From positions 3,100,001 to 3,164,000 of the forward strand of contig CAVTEI010000003.1 in NCBI GenBank assembly GCA_963733765.1: a stretch of DNA of 64,000 bases. Reading direction: 5' to 3'. This stretch comes from DATKAS01 sp963733765. Its GTDB lineage: Bacteria > Actinomycetota > Acidimicrobiia > Acidimicrobiales > DATKAS01. The notes below the pieces were generated by a model. That model ran no database searches. It saw nothing but the letters and a program-made list of their open reading frames with translations, and had not been told where the DNA came from. Every line of letters starts with the position of its first letter. Within the stretch, counting starts at the first letter, position 1. Shown piece after piece: positions 31,378-40,674 of the stretch. Position numbers and translations under genes: made by a program.

Positions 31378-32286
31378 TTGCGCCTCCACATCTGGGGAAC
31401 CCGCGGCTCGATGCCCGTGTCCGGGCAGGGCGTGCTGCGGTATGGCGGCAGCACACCCTGCGTGTCCATCGAGTGTGGAGACGAGCCGATGCTCATCCTC
31501 GATGCGGGCACGGGCATCTTCAACCTCGCGAAGTCACTCGGACGGCAGCCCGAGTTCCGCTGCACCATCGCGCTGACCCATCTGCACTGGGACCACATGA
31601 TGGGACTTCCGTTCTTCTTCCCGGCCGACCAGCCTGACGCGGACAACCTGGTGATCGGCCCCGGCAGTGTGACCGGGGCCGAGGCCGGCATCCGAGCGGG
31701 CCTCGACTCCGTCCTGCGCCCACCGGGATTCCCGATCACGCTCGACGGCCTCGAAGGCCGCTGGCGCTACGACACGATCCGCGACGAGACGATCCACCTC
31801 GGGTCGATCGCGCTCACCGCGCGACACGTCCGCCATCGTGGTCCGACGCTCGGCTTCCGCATCGAGGGCGACGGCGCGTCGGTTGCCTACATACCCGATC
31901 ACGGCCCGGGAGCCGAGGGCCGGGGCCATGAGCACGACGACCTGGTGCCCGATGCCGTGCGCGACCTGGTCAACGGCGTCGACCTCCTCATCCACGACGC
32001 GCATCAGGACCCGTCGCAATACGAGCGCTTCCGCCACTTCGGGCACTGCACCCCTGCCTACGCCGCGCGGGTAGCGAAGGCGGGCCGTGTCGGCAGACTC
32101 GTCCTCTTCCATCACGATCCCGGCCGTGACGACGACGGTGTCGACCGGATGCTCGCCGACGCACGCGACGCGGCCGCCGAGCTCGGTTTCACGGGTCCCA
32201 TCGACGCCGCTGCGGAAGGCGACGTCCACGAGCTCTCGAAGGCTCAGCCGCCCAGTCAGCCGCCCAGTCAGGAGGCCGTGCGGTGA
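31378..32286 (+). CDS. MBL-fold metal-dependent hydrolase
   Basis: Metallo-beta-lactamase-fold hydrolase with the metal motif ALTHLHWDHMMGLPFF, further ligands in YIPDH and LLIHDAH, and a start typical of the PhnP / RNase Z-like cyclic phosphodiesterase branch (LHIWGTRGSMPVSG). TTG 31378 directly follows the previous stop, and the stop overlaps the GTG of the cyclase gene (GTGA). A phosphodiesterase acting on cyclic nucleotides would make sense between a cNMP receptor and a cyclase, but that is inference. 302 residues, intact, with a 12-bp in-frame repeat (QPPSQPPS) near the C-terminus. Confidence 0.8.
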   Translation: MRLHIWGTRGSMPVSGQGVLRYGGSTPCVSIECGDEPMLILDAGTGIFNLAKSLGRQPEFRCTIALTHLHWDHMMGLPFFFPADQPDADNLVIGPGSVTGAEAGIRAGLDSVLRPPGFPITLDGLEGRWRYDTIRDETIHLGSIALTARHVRHRGPTLGFRIEGDGASVAYIPDHGPGAEGRGHEHDDLVPDAVRDLVNGVDLLIHDAHQDPSQYERFRHFGHCTPAYAARVAKAGRVGRLVLFHHDPGRDDDGVDRMLADARDAAAELGFTGPIDAAAEGDVHELSKAQPPSQPPSQEAVR

Positions 32287-35200
32287 GCACCCCCGATCAG
32301 CTGGCCGACCAAGCCGACGCCGCACTCGACGCTGGTGGCGAGGAGGCCCCGCTCATCGCGCTGCCGCGCCTTGACCGAAGCAGTGCGCGAACAGACCAAA
32401 GCGCTGACCGCGCTCACCCAGCAGCTCGCCACGACATCCGGGGTCGGCGCCCCGGCCCGAGCGGCGCCGCCGAAGCGGCTGATGAAGCCGCCACCCCCGG
32501 CGCCCCCCGCGAAGGGCGGCGACATGTGGGCCCGACTCGGCCTCACCGAGGGTGAACGCCGTCGAGTCACGGCGCTGTTCTCGGACGTCTCGGGCTTCAC
32601 CGCTATGTCCGAGAAGCTCGATCCCGAGGAAGCGAACTCGATCATGAAGGAGACGATGGCCGAGCTCACGGCCATCATCCGCAAGCACGACGGGTACGTC
32701 GAGAAGTTCATCGGTGATGCCATCTGCGCGATCTTCGGCGCGCCGATCTCTCACGAGGACGAGCCGGAACACGCGGCGCGAGCGGCGCTGGAGATGCACG
32801 CGGCGCTCGAGGCGCGTGCCCTGCGGCGCCCCGACCTGCCGCCGCTGCTCATGCACATCGGGATCAACACTGGGCTCGTCATTGCGGGCACCGTCGGCGA
32901 CGGCACGCAGTTCGGCGTGATGGGCGACACGGTCAACACGGCCGCGCGCCTCATGGACAAGGCCGTCAAGCGGCAGACGTTCGTCTCTGCGGAGACGGCG
33001 CGGCGCATCCGTCACCAGTTCCTTCTCACCGACATGGGCCAGTATCAGATGAAGGGCAAGGACCTTCCGGTGCAGGCGTTCATGCTCGAACGGCAGCTCT
33101 CGGCGGCCGAGGCCAAGGAGGCCCGCCGGCTGCATGCACCGCTCATCGGACGCGACGAGGAGCTGTCCGCGCTCCGGTCGGCGGCCGCCCGCACGACCAC
33201 TGGCCCCGATGGCGCGGTCGCGCTCGTGCTCGGCGACGCGGGGATGGGCAAGACCAGGTTGCTCGATGAGCTCGCGGCCGACATCGCTGCGGACATGTTC
33301 GTCTTCCGCGGCAGCGGACAGTCGGTCGGAGCGCGACCGTTCGGGCTCATCGCCGAAGTGCTCGAGCCGCTGATCGCAGAGATGACGGCCGGTCCCGACA
33401 AGACGACCGCGGCGACGATCCTCACCGGCGGCGAGACGGCCGACATCCCGGAGCTCGGCGCGGCTCTGGGTCGCGCCCTCGTCCACGCCGCGTCCTCGCG
33501 ACCGGTCGCGATCCTGGTCGACCGGTTCGAGCACGCGGACCAGGCGTCGGTGGACCTCGCGGTCCTGCTGATGCGCCGGGTGGGAACGGCTCGGGTGATG
33601 GTCGTGCTCGGGTCGCGACCGGGCGCCGCGCCGGTCGAAGCGATCGCGCTCGTCGGGCCCTCATGGATCACGCGGCTGCGGTTGTCCGCGCTCCCCAATG
33701 AGCGCATCTCCGAGCTTCTGTGCGCGTTGCTGCCCGGTGGGGTGTCGCCGCCGCTGGGGGCAAAGCTCGCGACGCCGCGCTGATGGCAATCCCACGTTCG
33801 CGGAGGAGATCGCGCTGTCGCTCGTCGACGAAGGCGTCGTCGTCCAGACCGAGGGCGAGTGGACGCTCGTCGGCGACCCCGACAGCATCGAGATCCCGAG
33901 CACAGTCCAAGAGCTGATCGAGGCCCGCATCGATTCGCTTCCCGACGCGTCTCGCCTCGTGCTTCAGGAAGCCTCGGTCGTCGGGCTCACGTTCACGTCC
34001 GATCTGTTGCGGGCAACCGCCACCGATCCCGCCTCGGTGCCGGGCGCGCTCTCGGAGCTCGTCGTCGCCGAGCTGCTGCGAGCCCCTTCCGACATGGATG
34101 ACAGCCTCGAGTTCGGCTTCAAGAGTCCGGTCGTACGCGAGGTTGCGTATCAGAGCATCCTCCACCGCCGGCGCCCCGCCTACCACCGACGAGTCGCTGA
34201 GGCGCTCGTCGCACAGCAAGGCGACAGCGAGGGAATCACCGAGCTGCTCGCGCACCACTACCTGAGTGCCGACGACCCCGACAACGGAGTCAAGTACCTC
34301 GACCTCGCCTCGGCACGAGCGCAGGCTGCCGGTGCGCACCGCACCGCCGAGCAGCTGCTCGGCCACGCGCTCACGCTCGCAGCGCGCCATCCCGGGACGA
34401 CCCCTGCCGATCTCGAGGGTGACCTGCACGAGCGGCGCGGCTACTGCCGCATGGTCCTCGACGATCGGGACGGCGCGGTGCAAGATCTCGCCGCGGCCGC
34501 GCAGGCGCACAACACGGCAAATCGAACCGCAGAACGCATCGAGATCGACGAACGGCTTGCGTGGTTCCTCGTCTTGTCGCACCGCATCGACGAGGGGAGT
34601 GCGCATGCCGACCGGACACGGAGCGAAGCCGTAGCCGCGGGGCTCGTCGACCTCGTCGTTCGCGTCGACGCGGTCCGCAGCCTTGTGCGGGCGCTCACGG
34701 GCGACATGCCCGGCGCCATCGAGCTCGCTGAAGACGTCCAGATTCGCGCGCAGCAGAGTGACGACCCGTACACGAAGGCGAAGGCTTTGCTCGTGCTCGG
34801 TGGACTGCGCCGGTGGCAGGGTGACCTCGCCGGCGCGCTCGACTTGCTGCGTCCCGCGACCGATGCGACCAAGACGCTCAGCTTCCCCGTGCTCACCGGC
34901 TTGGCCAATCGCTGGTTGCTGCTGACGCTCGTCGATGTCGGGGACTGGGCAGCCGTCGAGCAGCTCGCGAGCCGCGTTGCTCGTTCGGGGCGACGAGGCG
35001 GGCGACACTCATACGGCCGCGACCGCTCACCACGCGATGGGCGTGCTCGCACGCGACCTCGGAGACGTCGCACGAGCCGAGCGTTCGGGTGAGACCGCGC
35101 TCGCGCAGGCCACCGAGGGTCGTGTGCGTCCGGCCGAGCGGGTCACGATGGTCCTGAGCCTCGCGTCGAGTGCACTTCGGCGCGGCGACCCACGCGGCGG

Positions 35201-35674
35201 CGGAAGGCCGCTTGCAACAAGCGGCGGCGCTCGTCGCCGAGGACGCGTGGCTCAGCTGGCGCCTCGAGGCTCTGCTCGCCCTCAGCCGGGCCGCGTCGGC
35301 GCTGGTGAAGGGCGAGGCCGACGATGCGCTCGAAGCAGTCGGAGCTGCGAGGGCCAGCCTCGACGGGGCCGAGGCGCGTGTCGAGCGAGTGCGCCTCCTG
35401 CTGATCGAGGCGCAGGCGGAGGCGCTCCTCGAGCGACCCGACGCGCACGCACGGTTGAGCGCAGCGCTCGAGTCCGCGCGCGAGCTCGACCACCCGGCAC
35501 TCATCGTCGACGCCGCGGTCGCGCTCGCTCGCCATGCGCCTCACGCCGCGGACGAGATGAAACAGATCGCGCTAGCCGCACTCGCCGCGCATCGAGGCAG
35601 TCGTGCCGCCCGACTGGAAGGACGAGTTCGCCTCGAGTCCGAGGGTCGCGGCCGTCGCCGCCATCGCAACGTGA
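32283..35674 (+). CDS. class III adenylate cyclase-ATPase-TPR protein (about five apparent frameshifts)
   Basis: Cyclase domain: VTALFSDVSGFTAMSEKL and VEKFIGDAICAIFGAP (metal Asp pair), FGVMGDTVNTAARL. Next is a LuxR-like ATPase with Walker A LVLGDAGMGKTRLLDEL, then TPR-type helices to the end. The start is GTG 32283 (STPDQLADQADAAL), overlapping the MBL stop. The frame changes near 32365, 33770, 34975, 35185 and 35600, yet each next segment continues the family pattern (for example DGNPTFAEEIALSLVDEG after 33770, and PPDWKDEFASSPRVAAV before TGA 35672-35674). This points to sequence error rather than decay, but a real pseudogene cannot be excluded. About 1130 residues. It makes cAMP (or cGMP) under control of the ATPase/TPR sensor. 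Confidence 0.75.
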
Positions 35675-35741
35675 ACCCGCGCCCGGCGAACGGTCTCTGG
35701 ATAGTGTGCGGCTCACTGACGACGCCGAGGGGGTTCACGAC

Positions 35742-36296
35742 GTGAAGCTGATGGTCATCTCTGCGATGAGCCGCGACAGCTCGACGACACACATCCTGGC
35801 GCGTCGGGTCGTCGAGATCTGCTCGATCCGTGGGGTTGAGGTCGACTTCGTCACGCCCGCCGATGTGAACGTGCCCGTGAACGACGGCACGGTGCCCTTC
35901 GACCTGCCAGCCGCGGTGGCATGGCAGGAGCGTGTGTCTCAGACCGATGCGTACATCTGGATCTCCCCCGAGTACCACAGCGCGCCGGCAGCGAGCATCA
36001 AAAACCTCTTCGACTACCTCACGAAAGAACCGATGAAGGGTGATGTCGTCGGTCTCTGCGCGCTCGCCGGTGGAGCCATGGCTGCGCTGAACACGCTCAA
36101 CTCGATGACGACGATCGCCCGTTCGCTCGGCGCGTGGGTGGCGCCCGACTACTGCGCGCTGAACTCGAACGAGGTCAAAGAGGGTCTCACCGAAGGCTCA
36201 GCCCGGCGGCTCGAAGCGATGTGCCTCAGCGTGATCGACGCCGCCCGGCGCCTCCACGATCACGGCGCCGAAGCCGACAGCCTGCCGCTCGAATGA
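35742..36296 (+). CDS. NADPH-dependent FMN reductase family flavoprotein
   Basis: A flavodoxin-like fold: the phosphate-binding loop region MVISAMSRDSSTTHILAR, then YIWISPEYHSAPAASIKN (the SPEYH/N loop of the family) and VVGLCALAGGAMAALN. 184 residues from GTG 35742, preceded by GAGGGGG. It probably reduces FMN, quinones or a metal/azo compound with NAD(P)H; the exact substrate is unknown. It stands between the cyclase gene and the repeat-bearing membrane protein, all on the same strand. Confidence 0.82.
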   Translation: MKLMVISAMSRDSSTTHILARRVVEICSIRGVEVDFVTPADVNVPVNDGTVPFDLPAAVAWQERVSQTDAYIWISPEYHSAPAASIKNLFDYLTKEPMKGDVVGLCALAGGAMAALNTLNSMTTIARSLGAWVAPDYCALNSNEVKEGLTEGSARRLEAMCLSVIDAARRLHDHGAEADSLPLE

Positions 36297-36312
36297 TCGG
36301 CGCGGGACTGCG

Positions 36313-38425
36313 TTGAGCTCGGCGGCCGCAGCCGCACCGGGGGGTCTCGTACCCACCAGAGTGCTGTTTCGCGAGTCATGGCGCTGGCTCCGGAAGAACT
36401 GGTTACGCACGCTCATCTTCAGCGTGCTGTCGTTCCTCATCGCGTGGGCCTGGAACGTGTGGATCATGGCCCGCAAGCTCGAGGGTTCGGTCGCTGACCC
36501 GGGGTCCGAGACGACGGCGACCGCGCAAGGCAAGACGTGGAACGGCATCTATTGGCTGCTCTGCACCACGATCCTGTTCGGCTTGATCACCTATGGACGG
36601 GAGAAGGGGTTCAAGAACCTCCTTCGTGAGTTCTTCACGCCCCCGTTCACGTTCTTCGAGAACCTGTTCAAGCGCCCGCGCTCGGCGATCGCGATGGCTT
36701 GTTGGGGCGCCGCGCTCGCCCTGCTGATCGGCTCGGTCATCTCGAACGCGATCTCGGGCCTCCTCGGACTCGGATTTCTTCTCGCCGCGCCGACAGCACT
36801 TGCGGTTGTGCTCAACAACGTGCTGATTCGTGGGTGGATCGGCGCGTTTTCGGCCGCTCAACCGCGTCTCAAGAGCAACGCGACTGGGCTCGCGAACCCC
36901 TACGCCATGATGCTCGGCGAGGCGATTGGCGCGATCCTCGCGTGGAGGATGGACGGCGCGGCGGTGCCGATCGTCCTCGCGCTGATCCTCATCGTCGTGT
37001 CGTTCGTGGTCGTCGCGACCGGCCAAGGCAAAGCGCTTCCGAACCCGATCCCGCTGATCCTGTTCGTCGGCGCCGGCGTCGTGACGTGGAGGGTGCTGCG
37101 CGCGACACCCGCGCGCGCCGATGATGGCGGCTGGCTCGAGTGCGTGACAGCAAGCGGTGAACCGTGCTCAGAGCTCGGCTTCTTCCAGGGCTGGTGGGAG
37201 TGGAGGAAGTCGGCCGGAGCAGACGTCGTGATCCGCCAAGCTCGCATCGGCGGCTCGTTCTCCGCGATCGGGGCCGTGATCGGATGCGCGCTCGGCGGCG
37301 GGCTCGCCGCGCTCGCGAGCGCGTTCAGCAGCGGCGCGACGGGAGGTGCGGGGCCCGCGGGCCTCGCGGGCAGCGCCCCGCCTGCCGGTCCGAGCCCATT
37401 GCCGTCGGGTGCCGAGCACGGCGTCGGGTCATCGCTCGGCCAACCGGCGTCGGGGCAGCCGGATACGGCGCTTCCGCAGCCGGCCGGTCCCGCGGGAACC
37501 GGCGCGGATCCTGCTGCGATGCCGCCTCCTGACCCGTTCGCCGAACCACCCGCCGCGCCAGCCGAACCCGCCACTCATGGCGTGGCCGATGCCGACGCCG
37601 CAACGTCCTCGCGAGCAACTCACGATCTCGGCGCGGCGCCCTCGGAGGGACCGACGACGCCAGCGTCGACGACGACTACGGGCACCCCGGGCGCGCCGCC
37701 CGCGCCGACGCCCGTGGCACGAGCGAGCGGCGCGGCGAGCGCATCGGGCCTCGCGCCGCCATCCGCTCCCCCGGTGCCGGACGCCGTAGGCGCAGGTCCC
37801 GGGCCCGCCGGCGCCGGCGCGGGTGCCGGCGCGGAGCACAGCATCGCCCACGGCCTCGAAGGCGCAACCGGCACCGACGCCGCCGACATCACGCCCACAG
37901 GGGCCACCCGCTCCGCACCCGACGTCACCCCCACGGCCGACCACCCCGCAGGCAGCGCAGAGCACAGCATCGCCCACGGCCTCGAAGGCGCAACCGGCAC
38001 CGACGCCGCCGACATCGCGCCCACAGGGGCCACCCGCTCCGCACCCGACGTCACCCCCACGGCCGACCACCCCGCAGGCAGCGCAGAGCACAGCATCGCC
38101 CACGGCCTCGAAGACGCAACCGGCACCGACGCCGCCGACATCGCCCCCACAGGGGCGACCCGCTGCGCACCCGACGTCACCCCCGGCGATGCCCGCACCG
38201 CGCCAGACGTCACGCCCGACGCCGGACAACCCGACGCCGCCGACATCGCTCCGACCGGCGCGGCGGCGCGGTGCCCCCGACGTGACACCCGACCAGCCCG
38301 GACAGCCTGGCGCTGCGGGTGACGCCCAACCACCCGCAGGTGGGCAGCCGCCGGCGCGCAACATGCTCGACGACGTGCTGCCCGACGAGGACAAGTTCGA
38401 AGAGGAAGACGACGAGGAGAAATAG
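36313..38425 (+). CDS. membrane protein with 42-residue tandem repeats (apparent frameshift)
   Basis: Unrecognised. The N-terminal third has about five hydrophobic segments (TLIFSVLSFLIAWAWNVWIM, LLIGSVISNAISGLLGLG, IVLALILIVVSFVVVA) and an amphipathic region FFTPPFTFFENLFKRP. A Gly/Ala segment follows (IGAVIGCALGGGLAALASAF), then a long Pro/Ala/Thr-rich tail with almost three copies of a 42-residue unit (EHSIAHGLEGATGTDAADI..). It ends with an acidic stretch (DKFEEEDDEE) reached by a frame change near 38270. The start is TTG 36313; other starts are possible. The tail looks like a surface or cell-wall-spanning spacer. Strong compositional bias but the same GC-rich codon use as neighbours. Confidence 0.6.
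37834..38184 (+). repeat. 126-bp coding tandem repeat, 2.8 copies
   Basis: Units begin at GAG 37834, 37960 and 38086, exactly 126 bases apart; the third is cut after 99 bases. The first two copies are almost identical at the DNA level, pointing to recent duplication. Each encodes 42 residues starting EHSIAHGLE and containing SAPDVTPTADHPAG. Confidence 0.9.
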
Positions 38426-38428
38426 GAG

Positions 38429-39433
38429 GTGGCTCCCCAGCGGTCGGCTACTGCTCGCAAGACCGCGGGGGTGCCGCTGTGGGCGGGGCTCCTGACGATC
38501 GGCCTCGCGTCGACATCGATCTTCGCCCTGCTCGCCGATCTCTACGGCGTCACCTCGATGCGCCGTTTCTTCTGGACGATCACCGTGCCGAGCCTCGTCG
38601 GCCTCGTGATCATCGGGTCGACGCGGTCGCCGCAGCTCGCCGAGCTGCAGAAGCGCATCCGGGTCGGCGTCTTCGGCGGTGTGATCGGCACCATCGGGTA
38701 CGACCTGATTCGTCTTCCGTTCGCCGTGGGCGGATCCCGAGTGTTCGTTCCGATCGACACCTACGGCATCCTCATCACTGGCGCGGACATGTCGTCGTCG
38801 GTGACGTCGACGATGGGCTGGCTCTTCCATCTCTCCAACGGCGTGACGTTCGGGATCATGTACACGGTCGTCGGCGCGCGACGCCACTGGCTCTGGGGGG
38901 TTGCCTGGGGCCTGATGCTCGAGACCGCGGTGTTCCTCACGCCGTTCAAGGACCGTTACGTGCTCGCCGGCCAGCTCGGCGTCGCTGTGATCGCGTACGC
39001 GGGCCACGTCCTCTACGGCTGGCCGCTCGGCAAGTTCGTGCAGCACCTCGACAACACCGATCGGGACCTGCGGGAGACGTTTCGCTACCCGAGCGCCATC
39101 GTGCTCGGACTCGCGGTCTTCGCCATCCTCCTGTGGCAGCAACCGTGGCACCAGTCCGACGTGCGGAGGGAGGCGGGCCGGCTCGCCCACGACGCCGGAA
39201 GGCCGGTGCTGCTCGTCGCCGTCGGTGAGGCCTTCACCCCCGAGTTCGCGCGGATACGTCCGGGCGAGTGCGTACTCGTCGTCAACCGCACCGACAATGT
39301 GTTCGCGTCTCCACACGGCGACGTGCCCGCCCACGGCGAAACCGACTTCTGCTTCGACACGGCCGGCGTCAAGCGGGTGAAGCTGAGCTCCGAGCCGTTC
39401 TCGGGAGGCTTCGTCTACGTCGACGACACCTGA
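38429..39433 (+). CDS. polytopic membrane protein with C-terminal cupredoxin-like domain
   Basis: About six hydrophobic segments in residues 20-240 (LWAGLLTIGLASTSIFALLA, FWTITVPSLVGLVIIGS, YPSAIVLGLAVFAILLW), then a soluble domain (residues about 255-334: FARIRPGECVLVVNRTDNVF, VPAHGETDFCFDTAGV) shaped like a small beta-sandwich of cupredoxin type but without a clear H-C-H-M copper site. No family recognised. The start is GTG 38429, three bases after the previous stop, with GGAGG overlapping the stop; another start slightly downstream is possible. It is convergent with the FHA gene. Confidence 0.65.
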   Translation: MAPQRSATARKTAGVPLWAGLLTIGLASTSIFALLADLYGVTSMRRFFWTITVPSLVGLVIIGSTRSPQLAELQKRIRVGVFGGVIGTIGYDLIRLPFAVGGSRVFVPIDTYGILITGADMSSSVTSTMGWLFHLSNGVTFGIMYTVVGARRHWLWGVAWGLMLETAVFLTPFKDRYVLAGQLGVAVIAYAGHVLYGWPLGKFVQHLDNTDRDLRETFRYPSAIVLGLAVFAILLWQQPWHQSDVRREAGRLAHDAGRPVLLVAVGEAFTPEFARIRPGECVLVVNRTDNVFASPHGDVPAHGETDFCFDTAGVKRVKLSSEPFSGGFVYVDDT

Positions 39434-39445
39434 CGCAGACGCCCG

Positions 39446-40644
39446 CTAATCGGTGCCCTCTGCCTCGAACACGAAGCTGCGGCTTCCGACCGCGACCCAC
39501 CCACCGGGTCGCACGGACGCGACCTGGTTCGGCACCAGCCTCACCCAGTCCGCGTTCGTATCGCTCCAGACGTAGGTGCCGTTCGTCGAGCCCCGATCGA
39601 CGATCTGCAGCTCCGAGCCGAACAGCCGCAGCTCCGCATGCACCCGCGAGATGCTGCGCTCGGCGTCGTCGACGACGAGCGGGCCGGCGCGACCGGCGAC
39701 GACCGCGGCATCGTTCTCGGGCTCGCGGCCGATGATGTAGTCCTTGTCGAGCGTGTAGCTCGTGCCGTCTTCGAAGACGATCACGCCGATCGCCTTGCCG
39801 CCCGGCGCACTGCCGCCCGTGTCGGCCACCGCCGCCGCGGCGACCGCCGCGGGAGCGGGGGCCGCGAACGGCTCGGACGACGGGGCGGAGGCTCTGGCGC
39901 GGCCTCGACCGGTTCGGGCGTCAGCGGCTCGGCGAGCTCGTCGAGCGCGCCGCCGCCACCCGCGACTCCCGCCGCGGCACCCGCGACCGCTGCGGCCGCG
40001 ATCGGAGCAGCCTCAGGCTCGGGCTCACTCTCAGGCTCGGGCTCACTCTCAGGCTCGGGCTCGGGTTGGCGTTCGGGCTCGGGGCTCGAGGCTGCCGCGA
40101 CTGCCGCCGCGGCGGCTGCGGGCGCCTCACCGACGGGCGGCAGCCCGACGACCTGGCCGCCGGCGACGAGCGTGACGCCGGTACCAGGCACGATGCCGCC
40201 CTGCAGCTCGTACAGCGCCGTGCGCTTCGGTGGCTCGTTGCCGCCGGCGCTCACCGAGCAGGAGCCGAGCGTGCCCTCGAGGATGCGGTCGACCCAGGTC
40301 GCCGCGTCGCGACCGGAGAGCTTCACCTCCCCTCGCGCGCTGGAGGCCGCGAGGTCCATGTCGCCGGCAAGGATCACCGAGACGCCGTCTTCCGTCTGGG
40401 AGAGCACACAGACCGCGAGACCCGTGTCGGGGTCGGAGGCAGAGAGGATGCCGGCCATGCGACGGGCCAGCGTGCGCCCGGGAGCCGAAGGGTTCGCTTC
40501 GCCCACCTCGCGGCACGACGCGATCAGCTCGCCGATCTTCGCCTCGTTGCCCGTGGCGGGAACGGCGACGAGCACGATGCCGGGCAGTCGGGCGACGACG
40601 CCGTCGCCGGTGGCCAGCAGGGCTCGCTGCTCGTCAAGTTTCAT
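39446..40644 (-). CDS. FHA-domain signalling protein (apparent frameshift)
   Basis: The N-terminal domain (residues 1 to about 160) resembles the PP2C-like module that precedes FHA in some actinobacterial proteins (PGRTLARRMAGILSASDPDT, SGRDAATWVDRILEG). It is followed by an Ala-rich and Glu/Pro-rich linker with an EPEPESEPEPESEPEPE run, then a C-terminal FHA domain (YIIGREPENDAA, RSISRVHAELRLFG, DRGSTNGTYVW). The first part reads from ATG 40644 and the FHA part in another frame from about 39875. It lies 30 bases after the stop of the kinase-protease gene, so it is probably a phosphorylation target or partner of that kinase. Confidence 0.75.
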
Positions 40645-40674
40645 TGCTGCTCCCTCGATGAAAGGTGTGGCACA

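Noticed and set aside
32241..32272. 12-bp tandem repeat near the MBL gene end as another stop duplication
   Set aside because: The unit is a multiple of three, stays in frame (QPPSQPPS) and does not contain the stop codon.
37834..38184. CRISPR-like array
   Set aside because: The repeats are contiguous 126-bp coding units in frame, with no spacers, and the region is a low-complexity protein tail.
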